In this document: piece by piece, positions 1 through 7,402 of the stretch | How positions within the stretch are numbered: position 1 is the stretch's first letter | Layout of the letters: each line of letters starts with the position of its first letter | Origin: Eubacteriales Family XIII. Incertae Sedis bacterium | GTDB taxonomy: Bacteria > Bacillota > Clostridia > Peptostreptococcales > Anaerovoracaceae | DNA: 9,241 bases | Reading direction: 5' to 3' | NCBI GenBank assembly: GCA_031283865.1 | Contig: JAITAX010000171.1 | Coordinates: 1 to 9,241 of the forward strand | The notes under the pieces: generated by a model | Told to the model about the DNA's origin: nothing | The model's database searches: none | The model's input: only the letters and a program-made list of their open reading frames with translations | Program-made: the position numbers and the translations under genes

Positions 1-417
1 AACACGGGCAAGGCGCAGCTGCGCAACCTGCGCGTCACCGCCGAGGGCAATTTTGACGCCGTCGAGGCCACGAGCTATTACGCGGGCAATATGGCGAGCG
101 GCGCGAACGACAGGTACAGTTTCAGCTTCATTCCTCGGGAAGAGGGGACGCTGAACGGCAAGATCTTATTCACCTATGACGATCCCGCGGGCGACGAACA
201 AACGACGGAAAAGGCGTTTTCCTACGAGGTGCGGACGCAGATGCAGGAGGACCCGGGCCTCTTCCCGCAGGAAGCGCAGGAGGCGCCCAAAAGCAGGATG
301 CCGCTTTATATCGGCGGCGGCGCCGTCCTCGTGCTCGCGGCCCTGCTGTTCCTGCGCAGGACCTTGAAGCGCAGGCGGATGCGTCTTGAAACAGAGATAG
401 ACGATGAACAGCTTTGA
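1..417 (+). CDS. C-terminal part of a membrane-anchored extracytoplasmic protein (partial at the left edge)
   Basis: The reading frame is open from base 1, so the true start lies upstream; the ATG at 91 is internal, not a convincing start. The 138 visible residues first look like the end of a beta-sandwich repeat (NTGKAQLRNLRVTAEG resembles CARDB or S-layer-like Ig modules), followed by a second short beta-rich stretch, a Pro/Glu/Gln-rich linker (near 244-294), one hydrophobic membrane helix (about 301-354, PLYIGGGAVLVLAALLFL) and a basic cytoplasmic tail rich in Arg and Lys. This implies an exported N-terminal region with a C-terminal anchor. Its stop codon lies inside the following ABC permease gene (14-nt overlap), so the two are probably translationally coupled. 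Proteins of this kind are often found beside MacB/FtsX-type permeases, where they may serve as the extracytoplasmic partner; that role is inferred. No specific substrate can be named. Confidence 0.75.
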   Translation, partial: NTGKAQLRNLRVTAEGNFDAVEATSYYAGNMASGANDRYSFSFIPREEGTLNGKILFTYDDPAGDEQTTEKAFSYEVRTQMQEDPGLFPQEAQEAPKSRMPLYIGGGAVLVLAALLFLRRTLKRRRMRLETEIDDEQL

Positions 418-1771
418 TGTGCTGAGCCTGAGCCTCCGCAATCTGCTGCGCAGAAAGACGCGGACGGTGCTGGCGATCATAGGCGTCGTCATAGGCATCT
501 GCGCGATCATCGTGATGCTGTCCATAGGCTTCGGCCAGCAGGACGCTTTCCGCGCCACGGTCGAGCAATGGGGCAACCTGCACCTCGTTTCGGTCTACCA
601 ATCCGGCGGCGGCGAATACGTTTCGATGGGTTCCTCCGTGTCCGCCTCGGTCGGCCCGGCGCAGCAGGGCGGCGTCAAGCAGATCAAGCTCGACGACCGC
701 GCAATCGCGGCGATTGAGAAGATCCCGGGCGTGGCGGCGGCTTCGCCGCGGGAAACGGCTCAGCTTTCGCTCATGATAGACAATTACCTCTCTTCGGGCG
801 TCAACGTGATCGGCGTCAGGCCGGAGGTACTCGAAAAATTCAATTACAAAGTGGAAAAAGGCGAATTTCTGAAGCCGGGCGACAAGGAAAGCATATTGTT
901 CGGCAACCAAATACCGATCAGCTTTTTCAACCCCAGAAAGACCTGGGGCAGCAGCTATTCGGGCGAGCCGCCCGTGGACGTGCTGAAAGGAAAGATCAGC
1001 GCGAGCGCGGATTGGAATTACGGCCGGCCGGAGGCGAACCGCAGCAACGAAGACAAGGTGGAATACGACGCGTACAGCTTCAGGGGCGTGGGCGTGCTGG
1101 CGAATCCGGACGACTACGACACCGCCTACAACATCTACATGCACATCGACACGGTGAAGCGGATCAACGAGGACACGGCGCGGGCCGAGAAGCGCAGCTA
1201 CGACAAAAACGCGGGCTATCGGGAGGCGATGGTGTACGTGAGCGACATAGAGGACGTGCGCGCGGTCAGCGAGTCCATACGCGGCATGGGCCTGCAGACG
1301 AGCAGTCTGAACGACGCGCTGGAGATGATGCAGGATCAGGCGCGCATGACGCAGGCCGTTCTCGGCGGCATAGGCGCCGTGTCGCTGCTCGTGGCGGCCC
1401 TCGGCATCACGAACACGATGATTATGTCCATATACGAAAGGACGAAAGAGATCGGGATCATGAAAGTGCTCGGCGCGGATCTGCCGGATATACGCAGGCT
1501 TTTCCTCACCGAGGCGGCGATCATCGGCTTCGCCGGCGGTCTGCTCGGCATCGCGCTGAGTTACGGCGCGTCGCTGCTCATGAATACGGCGCTGCTTCCC
1601 GTGATCGGCGGTATGCTGGGCGGCATGTCCGCCGAGCGCATTTCTGTAATCCCGCTCTGGCTGCCGGCGGCGGCCCTCGGCTTCTCCACGGCGATTGGGC
1701 TGATCTCGGGCTATTCGCCCGCGCGGCGCGCGATGAATCTGTCGGCCCTCGAGAGCATTCGGAATGAGTGA
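404..1771 (+). CDS. MacB/FtsX-family ABC transporter permease
   Basis: Complete 455-residue membrane protein. It starts with a short amphipathic and basic segment (SLRNLLRRKTRT), then membrane helix 1 (about residues 21-43). A long extracytoplasmic MacB periplasmic-core-type domain follows (about 44-312), then three more helices (about 316-338, 369-396 and 417-436). The FtsX signature is clear: YERTKEIGIMKVLGA (344-358) after helix 2, and the C-terminal SPARRAMNLSALESIR. Four helices with the large loop between helices 1 and 2 is the MacB type VII topology. Such permeases couple ATP hydrolysis in the cytoplasm to mechanical movement outside, for export of peptides or lipids or for cell-envelope remodelling. 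The ATPase subunit is not in the window; it would be expected upstream, before the membrane-anchored protein that overlaps this gene. The start ATG is supported by the typical N terminus; only a weak purine-rich ribosome site (GAGAT, 394-398) precedes it, which fits translational coupling. The substrate is unknown. Confidence 0.9.
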   Translation: MNSFDVLSLSLRNLLRRKTRTVLAIIGVVIGICAIIVMLSIGFGQQDAFRATVEQWGNLHLVSVYQSGGGEYVSMGSSVSASVGPAQQGGVKQIKLDDRAIAAIEKIPGVAAASPRETAQLSLMIDNYLSSGVNVIGVRPEVLEKFNYKVEKGEFLKPGDKESILFGNQIPISFFNPRKTWGSSYSGEPPVDVLKGKISASADWNYGRPEANRSNEDKVEYDAYSFRGVGVLANPDDYDTAYNIYMHIDTVKRINEDTARAEKRSYDKNAGYREAMVYVSDIEDVRAVSESIRGMGLQTSSLNDALEMMQDQARMTQAVLGGIGAVSLLVAALGITNTMIMSIYERTKEIGIMKVLGADLPDIRRLFLTEAAIIGFAGGLLGIALSYGASLLMNTALLPVIGGMLGGMSAERISVIPLWLPAAALGFSTAIGLISGYSPARRAMNLSALESIRNE

Positions 1772-1834
1772 AGCTCTTTGCGCGGCGACCCGAGCGAAAA
1801 CCCACCCGAGAAGCGTGCACTCTCGAAGAAAGCA

Positions 1835-1863
1835 TTGTATTTTCGCGGTGTCCGGCTTATAAT
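1835..1863 (+). promoter_or_regulatory. Sigma-A type promoter (-35 TTGTAT, 17-bp spacer, -10 TATAAT)
   Basis: The -35 element TTGTAT is at 1835-1840 (four of six match TTGACA) and a perfect -10 TATAAT is at 1858-1863, separated by exactly 17 bp. It lies 66 nt ahead of the flavodiiron gene, in the most AT-rich part of an otherwise GC-rich window. Transcription should begin near 1870, giving a leader of about 60 nt. I see no clear PerR, Rex or other palindromic operator around it. It could drive all five downstream genes, since no later gap contains a comparable promoter. Confidence 0.75.
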
Positions 1864-1914
1864 GAAAAACAGAAACACTTCTTTTGAGGAAGCAAACGCG
1901 CGGCGCAACAGATC

Positions 1915-1920
1915 GGAGGG
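1915..1920 (+). promoter_or_regulatory. Strong ribosome binding site of the flavodiiron gene
   Basis: GGAGGG lies 9 nt before the ATG at 1930 and is followed by an AT-rich spacer (AATATTTAT). This fixes the start of the flavodiiron protein and suggests efficient translation. Confidence 0.8.
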
Positions 1921-1929
1921 AATATTTAT

Positions 1930-4479
1930 ATGAAAAGTAAAGAAGTTACAAAAGATTTCTACTGGGTGGGCAGCCTCGACCCGGAGCTGCGGGTGTTCGA
2001 CATCATCATGGAAACCGAGTTCGGCACCACGTACAATTCCTATGTGCTGAAAGGCTCGGAGAAGACCGCGCTCTTCGAAAGCTCCAAGCTGAAGTTCTTC
2101 GACGAGTACCTTGCGACCCTTTCTGAGGTGGTCGACGCGGCGGACATAGATTATCTGATCGTGAACCACACAGAGCCGGACCATTCGGGCAGCGTCGAGA
2201 AGCTGCTGAAAATCAATCCCGGCCTGCGCATCGTGGGGACCGCCGCCGCCGTCAATTTCATGAAAGACATCTGCAACAAGGATTTCAGCGCGACCGTAGT
2301 CAAGGACGGCGACGAGTTGTTTCTCGGCGGTAAGACGCTGCGCTTTATCGGCGCGCCGAACCTGCACTGGCCCGACAGTATGCTCACCTACGTGCCTGAG
2401 ATGGAAACGCTTATCTCCTGTGACGTGTTCGGCTGCCATTACAGCAGCGAACGCATCACGAACGAACAGCTTGAGGACGAGGCGGGCTATCTGCGGGCGC
2501 TCCGCTATTATTACGACAACATCATGGGGCCTTTCGCCGCAGACGTGCTGCGGGCAATCGCGAAGACAGAGGCGCTTCCCATCAAGATCATCGCGCCGGG
2601 ACACGGCCCCGTGCTCGTCAAGGAGCCGCGCCGCATCGTGGATTTCTACCGCGAATGGGCCTCCGTCAAGAATCCGAACGCGAAGAAGACGGTCGTGATC
2701 CCCTACGTTTCGGCCTACGGCTACACGGAAGCGCTCGCGCAGCGGATCGCGGAGGGCGCGCGGGACGCGGGCGATCTCGACGTGCGGCTCTACGATCTCG
2801 TGACGGCGGATTCGTCGGCGGTGTCTGCCGACATCGCGTGGGCGGACGGCATTCTGTTCGGCACGCCCACGATTGTGGGGGAGGCGCTCAAGCCCATTTG
2901 GGATTTGACTGTCTCGATGTTCGCCAAGACGCACGGCGGTAAATTCGCCTCGGCTTTCGGTTCCTACGGCTGGAGCGGCGAGGGTGTGCCGCATATCATG
3001 GCGCGGCTTTCGCAGCTCAAGCTCAGGGTCTACGGCGAGGGCCTGCGCTTCAAGTTCAAGCCGAACGAGGCGAACCTGCGGGAAGCCTATGAGTTCGGCT
3101 TTGGCTTCGGCGCCTCCGTGCTGGCGGGCAAGGTCGTCGAGCCGAGGAAGCAGAGCGCGAAGCGGCGCGTATGGCGCTGTCTCGTCTGCGGTGAACTCGT
3201 CGAGGGGGATGAAGCGCCCCTGTCCTGCCCCGTCTGCGGCGTCGGCCCGGAGCAGTTCACGGAGGCGGAAGCCTTGGACGCGGATTTCATATCGGAGAAG
3301 AACGAACGCTTTATCATCATAGGAAACGGCGCGGCCGGCACGAGCGCCTGCGAGGAGATACGGCGGCGCAACAAGGTCTGCTCCGTCGAGATGATCAGCC
3401 GCGAGAACATCATCGGCTACAATCGCCCGATGCTGACTAAGGGCATACTCTCGGAGCCGGACGGCCTCAACTTCTTCATCAAGCCCTACGGCTGGTATGG
3501 GGAGAACGACATACGTCTTACGCTGAACACCGCCGTGACGGAAATCGACACGGAGCGGAAAGAGCTTCGCCTTGACAACGGCGAAAGCAGAAGCTACGAC
3601 AAGCTGATCCTCGCCACGGGCGCGGACGCTTTCAGGCCGCCCATCCCCGGAGCGGACCTCGCGGGCGTGTTTGCAGTCAGGCAGCTTGCGGACGTGGTCG
3701 GCCTGCGGGGCTTTATAAAGGGCGTGCGCGGCGCGGCGGTCATAGGCGGCGGCGTGCTGGGGCTTGAAGCGGCTTGGGAGCTTAAAAAAGCCGGTTTGCC
3801 CGTCACCGTGATCGAGGGCGGCGCCGGCCTGATGCAGCGGCAGTTGGACGCGCCGGCGCGAACTGTTTTGAAAGAGGGCGCGGAAAAGGTCGGCGTGGCG
3901 GTTCACATCGGAACGGGGGTCGCGGAGATCCTTTCGTCCGGCGGAAGAGCCGCGGGCGTCAAGCTGGCCGACGGCACGGTGATCGACGCCGATCTCGTGC
4001 TGCTCTCGACGGGAAACAGGCAGAACGTGCAGCTTGCGGTTTCGGCCGGCATCAAGGCGGATCGTTCGATTGAGGTCAACGAACGCATGGAAACGAGCGC
4101 GGCGGACGTCTATGCCTGCGGCGACTGCGCGGCCTATGCGGGCGCGAACTACGGCATCTGGATGCAGGCCGTGGAGATGGGGCGGACGGCCGGCATCAAC
4201 GCGGTCGGCGACGAGGCGGTCTATACGCCCGTCATCCCGTCCAACGCGTTCAACGGTCTCGGCCTGTCCCTGTTCGCGGTCGGCGACAACGGCGGCGACG
4301 CCTCCAAGCAGTACAAGACCTTTGAGATCCGCGACGCGGCAAAGGGCTTCTACGAAAAATTCTATTTCGTCAACAACCGCTTTACGGGCGGCATCCTGAT
4401 CGGCGATGTTTCAAAGTCCGCGCGGCTTCTGGAAGCCTACGCGAGCGAGGAATCGCTGGAAAGCCTGATGAAAGGCTGA
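1930..4479 (+). CDS. Multidomain (class F type) flavodiiron protein: FprA core, short rubredoxin and NADH:rubredoxin reductase-like domain
   Basis: One 849-residue cytoplasmic chain with four modules. (1) Metallo-beta-lactamase-like diiron domain, about 1-250, with the full ligand set: H80-x-E82-x-D84-H85, H146, D165 and H225. (2) Flavodoxin/FMN domain, about 253-402, with YVSAYGYTE, FGTPTIVG and FGSYGWSGEG. (3) Short rubredoxin, about 412-445, with C417/C420 and C433/C436. (4) FAD- and NAD(P)H-binding reductase, about 458-849, with FAD motif GNGAAG (465-470), LATGA (561-565), NAD motif GGGVLG (606-611) and the second FAD motif VYACGD (727-732). Electrons should pass from NAD(P)H to FAD, rubredoxin iron, FMN and the diiron site, where O2 is reduced to water or NO to N2O. 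The characterised clostridial relative with this layout, from Clostridioides difficile, is an NADH:oxygen oxidoreductase; O2 as main substrate here is an inference. The gene has its own promoter and strong ribosome site, and is followed after 26 nt by another flavoprotein gene. All key residues are present and no frameshift is seen. Confidence 0.95.
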   Translation: MKSKEVTKDFYWVGSLDPELRVFDIIMETEFGTTYNSYVLKGSEKTALFESSKLKFFDEYLATLSEVVDAADIDYLIVNHTEPDHSGSVEKLLKINPGLRIVGTAAAVNFMKDICNKDFSATVVKDGDELFLGGKTLRFIGAPNLHWPDSMLTYVPEMETLISCDVFGCHYSSERITNEQLEDEAGYLRALRYYYDNIMGPFAADVLRAIAKTEALPIKIIAPGHGPVLVKEPRRIVDFYREWASVKNPNAKKTVVIPYVSAYGYTEALAQRIAEGARDAGDLDVRLYDLVTADSSAVSADIAWADGILFGTPTIVGEALKPIWDLTVSMFAKTHGGKFASAFGSYGWSGEGVPHIMARLSQLKLRVYGEGLRFKFKPNEANLREAYEFGFGFGASVLAGKVVEPRKQSAKRRVWRCLVCGELVEGDEAPLSCPVCGVGPEQFTEAEALDADFISEKNERFIIIGNGAAGTSACEEIRRRNKVCSVEMISRENIIGYNRPMLTKGILSEPDGLNFFIKPYGWYGENDIRLTLNTAVTEIDTERKELRLDNGESRSYDKLILATGADAFRPPIPGADLAGVFAVRQLADVVGLRGFIKGVRGAAVIGGGVLGLEAAWELKKAGLPVTVIEGGAGLMQRQLDAPARTVLKEGAEKVGVAVHIGTGVAEILSSGGRAAGVKLADGTVIDADLVLLSTGNRQNVQLAVSAGIKADRSIEVNERMETSAADVYACGDCAAYAGANYGIWMQAVEMGRTAGINAVGDEAVYTPVIPSNAFNGLGLSLFAVGDNGGDASKQYKTFEIRDAAKGFYEKFYFVNNRFTGGILIGDVSKSARLLEAYASEESLESLMKG

Positions 4480-4505
4480 AAGCGCCGGCGGGGAGGACGC
4501 GCGTA

Positions 4506-5714
4506 ATGAAAGAGCATACATACGCGGTCGCCGTGGTGGGCGGCGGTGCGGCGGGCATGGCGGCCGCCGCGTCCGCCGCGTCCGCCGGTGCGGCCGGCGT
4601 GGACGCGCCAAAGACCGCGAGGGTTCTGTGCCTTGAACGGAACGACGAGCCGGGGCGCAAGCTGCTCGCGACAGGCGCCGGGCGTTGCAATTTTACGAAT
4701 GCCGCCTGCGCGGAGGCGGGCGAGGTGCTGCATTTTTTCCGCGAACTCGGCCTGCTCGCGCGCCGCGATGCGGAGGGCCGGTTTTACCCCTATGCGGGAC
4801 AGGCGGCGGCTGTACGGGACGCCTTGCGCGAAGAGATGGCGCGCTTAGGCGTCGTTTTGCGTTGCAACGCGCCCGTGAAAACGCTGCGCCGCGCGGGCGC
4901 TGAGGAGGACGCCGTCGCGGGAAGCACCGGGCGGGCGCCGCGCGCCCGCTTTGAGATAGAGGCGGAGGACGGCGCCGTGTTTCGCGCGGAGAAGCTCATC
5001 ATCGCGACGGGCGGCAAGGCCGGACCGCAGTACGGCTGCAGGGGCGACGGCTATGCTTTCGCGCGGCATTTCGGACACGAGGTCGTAAGTCCCTTGCCCT
5101 CCCTCGTCCGCGTGGTGTGTGCGGAGGAAGAGAAACAGAGGCTGCGGGTGATTCGCGGCGTTCGCGCCAAGTGTTCGGCCGCGCTTTGGATCGGGGACGC
5201 GCCTGCGGCGCACGCGGCGGGGGAGGTGCTGTTTACGGAGGACGGTCTCTCCGGCATCTGCATCTTGGATCTGAGCCGGGCCATGCGTGTGAATCACCGC
5301 GGCGCGCGCCGGATCGTGCTGGACTTGGCGCCTGCGATAGAGGAACGGACGCTGCGGGACCTGTTCGCGGAGAATCGGGCCGCTTCTCTGACGGGCGTGC
5401 TGCCTCAAAAACTCGCATCGCTGGTCGAAACGGAAACGAGGGGAAACGCGCGCGCTGCTGCCCGTCTGGTCAAGGGCATGGCGTTTTCCGTCGAGGGAAC
5501 GCAGGGCTGGCGCGAGGCGCAGGTCACGTCGGGCGGCGTTTCGCTGGGCGAGATCGATGCGAACACGATGGAATCAAAGTTCGTGCGCGGACTTTTCTTT
5601 GCGGGAGAGGTTCTCGACTACGACGGCGTGTGCGGCGGCTTCAATCTGAACTGGGCCTTTCGCACGGGGATGAAAGCGGGCCTTTCGGCGCGGGGAGCGG
5701 CGGCGGATGCTTAG
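4506..5714 (+). CDS. HI0933/YhiN-family NAD(P)/FAD-dependent oxidoreductase
   Basis: A 402-residue cytoplasmic flavoprotein. The N terminus has the dinucleotide-binding motif VVGGGAAGMAAA (10-21). The family hallmark follows: PGRKLLATGAGRCNFTN (49-65), then GRFYPYAGQAAAVRDALR (91-108), LIIATGGKAGPQYGCRGDGY (164-183) and the C-terminal FAD contact region FAGEVLDYDGVCGGFNLNWA (365-384). These identify the HI0933 family (also annotated BaiN-like or aminoacetone oxidase family). The physiological reaction of most members is unknown, so no substrate is assigned. Two things differ from the E. coli YhiN pattern as I recall it: an Ala-rich insertion at about 24-37 after the first helix, and roughly 20 fewer residues between the CNFTN motif and LHFFRELG. 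The start is supported by GGGAGG at 4491-4496, 9 nt ahead of the ATG. The gene follows the flavodiiron gene by 26 nt and overlaps the next by 8 nt, so it is probably co-transcribed with both. Confidence 0.9.
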   Translation: MKEHTYAVAVVGGGAAGMAAAASAASAGAAGVDAPKTARVLCLERNDEPGRKLLATGAGRCNFTNAACAEAGEVLHFFRELGLLARRDAEGRFYPYAGQAAAVRDALREEMARLGVVLRCNAPVKTLRRAGAEEDAVAGSTGRAPRARFEIEAEDGAVFRAEKLIIATGGKAGPQYGCRGDGYAFARHFGHEVVSPLPSLVRVVCAEEEKQRLRVIRGVRAKCSAALWIGDAPAAHAAGEVLFTEDGLSGICILDLSRAMRVNHRGARRIVLDLAPAIEERTLRDLFAENRAASLTGVLPQKLASLVETETRGNARAAARLVKGMAFSVEGTQGWREAQVTSGGVSLGEIDANTMESKFVRGLFFAGEVLDYDGVCGGFNLNWAFRTGMKAGLSARGAAADA

Positions 5715-7362
5715 GATACGCGAGATCAAACTGAAGCCGGGGGAAGCCCCTGCGGCGATACCGCGCGCGATTGAGAAGCGCTGCGCGCCGGGGCGTTTCG
5801 GATATGCGCTGTCCGAGTGGCGCGTGGCTGCGAAGTCTGTGGACGCGCGCGACAAGGCGCGCATTCGTTTTGTGTACAGCGTTGATTTTTCCGTAACGCC
5901 GCGCGCGGGCGCGGTGAAGCTTCGCACTGCGCCGGAGGATTTCGAGGCGGATTTTCTGCGGCGGCTCCGCGCGCGCGGCGGCGGCGCGGGGATAGAGGCG
6001 GCGCCTGCTGCGGGCGGGGGCCTTTCTTTCGTTGCGCGGGGGGCGGCGGCTGCGCGCGCGCGCGTAGGTCCCGCTCCCGTGATCGTGGGCTTCGGACCCT
6101 GCGGCATGTTCGCGGCGCTGACCTTGGCCGCGCACGGCCGCGCGCCGGTCGTCTTGGAACGCGGCAAGGACGCGGACGCGCGCGTCGCGGATGTAAACCG
6201 CTTCCTTGCGGGCGGCGCGCTCGACCCCGAGTCGAACGTGCAGTTTGGCGAGGGCGGTGCGGGTACCTTTTCGGACGGCAAGCTCACGACGGGGATCAAG
6301 GATCCGCGCGTCGGCGCGGTGCTGGAAACCCTTGCGCAGGCGGGCGGCGGCGACGAGATCCTGTGCACGAACAAGCCGCATATCGGGACGGATGTGCTGC
6401 GCGTCGTCGTGAAGAAGCTCCGCGCGCGCATCCTGTCCCTCGGCGGGACCGTGCTGTTCGAGCATAAGCTGGCGGGCCTTTGCGCGCAGGGCGGCGCGCT
6501 CAGGGCCGTCCTCGTCGATACGCCGCGCGGTACGGAAGAACTGCCGGCGGAGGTTTTGCTGCTCGCGACGGGACACAGCGCGCGCGACAGCTTTGCGATG
6601 CTCCGCGCATCGGGCGTCCGCATGACGCCTAAGCCTTTCTCCGTCGGGCTTCGCATCGAGCATCCGCAGCGGCTCATAGATGCGGCGCAGTACGGCGAGC
6701 ACTTCACTGAAATCTACGGCATGGCGCCGCGCGAGGCCGGCTTGCCGCCCGCCGATTACAAGCTTGCCCTGCGCACCGCGGACGGGCGCGGCCTGTATAC
6801 TTTCTGCATGTGTCCCGGCGGCGTCGTGATCCCCGCCGCGTCGGAGCCTTTCGGCACGGTCACGAACGGCATGAGCGAACGCGCGCGCGCGGGCGCTTTC
6901 GCAAACAGCGCCCTGCTCGTCGAGGTTCGCGTTTCCGATTTCGCAGCGCAGGGAGATCCGCAGGATCCGCTGGCGGGCATCGCCTTTCAGCGCACCTGCG
7001 AGCAGCGGGCTTTCGCCTCGGAGGCCGCGCCGAGGCCCTACTTCCCGCCGACGGAGCGCCTTGCGGACTTCATGGGGAAAGAGAGCGCGCTTGCCGCTTG
7101 CCTGCCCGCCTTTGCCGCAGAAGCGATTCGCGAGGGCCTGCCGCGCTTGGGAGAGAAATTGAAAGGCTTCGACCTGCCCGAGGCGAGATTGTACGGCGTG
7201 GAAACGCGCAGTTCCTCGCCGGTCAGAATACCGCGCGGCCAAGATCTGTGCACGAACATTCGCGGCCTTTATGCGGGCGGCGAGGGCGCGGGCTGCGCCG
7301 GCGGCATCGTTTCAGCCGCCGTGGACGGCATCAGGCTCGCGGAGGCGATTTTGAAGCTTTGA
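5707..7362 (+). CDS. COG2509-type FAD-dependent dehydrogenase of unknown substrate
   Basis: A 551-residue cytoplasmic flavoprotein. An N-terminal domain of about 115 residues (IREIKLKPGE, then RIRFVYSVDFSV at 52-63) is joined by an Ala/Arg/Gly-rich linker (about 88-120) to an FAD-binding domain. The dinucleotide motif is VIVGFGPCGMFAA (125-137), followed by VVLERGKD (148-155). Conserved stretches typical of this family are NVQFGEGGAGTFSDGKLTT (177-195), KPHIGTDVL (223-231), LLLATGHSARDSF (284-296), FSVGLRIEHPQ (311-321), YTFCMCPGG (364-372) and the C-terminal LYAGGEGAGCAGGIVSAAVDG (split at 521-541). This matches the uncharacterised FAD-dependent dehydrogenases of COG2509, common in Bacillota and usually a little over 500 residues. 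The start ATG at 5707 lies inside the preceding gene, with GGGGAG at 5692-5697 at good spacing, indicating coupled translation. The reaction is unknown; no membrane segment or signal peptide is seen. The product may take part in redox metabolism with its flavoprotein neighbours, but that is only positional inference. Confidence 0.9.
   Translation: MLRIREIKLKPGEAPAAIPRAIEKRCAPGRFGYALSEWRVAAKSVDARDKARIRFVYSVDFSVTPRAGAVKLRTAPEDFEADFLRRLRARGGGAGIEAAPAAGGGLSFVARGAAAARARVGPAPVIVGFGPCGMFAALTLAAHGRAPVVLERGKDADARVADVNRFLAGGALDPESNVQFGEGGAGTFSDGKLTTGIKDPRVGAVLETLAQAGGGDEILCTNKPHIGTDVLRVVVKKLRARILSLGGTVLFEHKLAGLCAQGGALRAVLVDTPRGTEELPAEVLLLATGHSARDSFAMLRASGVRMTPKPFSVGLRIEHPQRLIDAAQYGEHFTEIYGMAPREAGLPPADYKLALRTADGRGLYTFCMCPGGVVIPAASEPFGTVTNGMSERARAGAFANSALLVEVRVSDFAAQGDPQDPLAGIAFQRTCEQRAFASEAAPRPYFPPTERLADFMGKESALAACLPAFAAEAIREGLPRLGEKLKGFDLPEARLYGVETRSSSPVRIPRGQDLCTNIRGLYAGGEGAGCAGGIVSAAVDGIRLAEAILKL
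6051..6066. repeat. Alternating pyrimidine-purine (CG) tract
   Basis: TGCGCGCGCGCGCGTA is a perfect 16-nt alternation of pyrimidine and purine inside the COG2509-type gene, coding for the Ala/Arg linker just before its FAD-binding domain. Such tracts can adopt left-handed Z-form DNA and are prone to slippage; here it is most simply explained by high GC and Arg/Ala codons. Confidence 0.5.
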
Positions 7363-7390
7363 CGGCGCCGGCGGCGCGCCGCGGCGAAGA

Positions 7391-7396
7391 AAGGAG
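7391..7396 (+). promoter_or_regulatory. Ribosome binding site deciding the start of the adenosyltransferase gene
   Basis: AAGGAG stands 6 nt before the ATG at 7403, favouring that codon over the second in-frame ATG at 7421 (residue 7), which has only a weaker purine run (GAAAGGA, 7411-7417) placed very close to it. Confidence 0.7.
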
Positions 7397-7402
7397 AAAA
7401 AG

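Noticed and set aside
170..1144. A 324-codon open frame on the - strand.
   Set aside because: It is antisense to the anchored protein and the ABC permease, whose products are recognisable; no independent evidence supports it.
1772..1834. Search for an intrinsic terminator after the ABC permease gene.
   Set aside because: Only weak, short complementary pieces are present and no T-rich tail follows, so none is annotated; termination may be factor-dependent.
1878..1892. A small inverted repeat (CTTC, 7 nt, GAAG) in the leader of the flavodiiron gene, considered as an operator or riboswitch stem.
   Set aside because: Four base pairs is within chance expectation and it resembles no PerR, Rex or NO-responsive site I know.
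1711..3906. A 731-codon open frame on the - strand.
   Set aside because: It lies opposite the clearly recognisable flavodiiron gene and its Arg/His/Asp-rich translation matches nothing; antisense frames of this length are expected in GC-rich coding DNA.
5641..7242. A 533-codon open frame on the - strand, with a second overlapping frame at 5574-6707.
   Set aside because: Both are shadows of the COG2509-type gene: low-complexity Arg/Ala-rich translation, no ribosome site and no known motif.
7363..7384. A GC-rich palindromic stretch (includes the 12-nt palindrome GCGGCGCGCCGC) after the COG2509-type gene, considered as a terminator.
   Set aside because: The palindrome has no loop and no T-run follows; a ribosome site for the next gene comes directly after.
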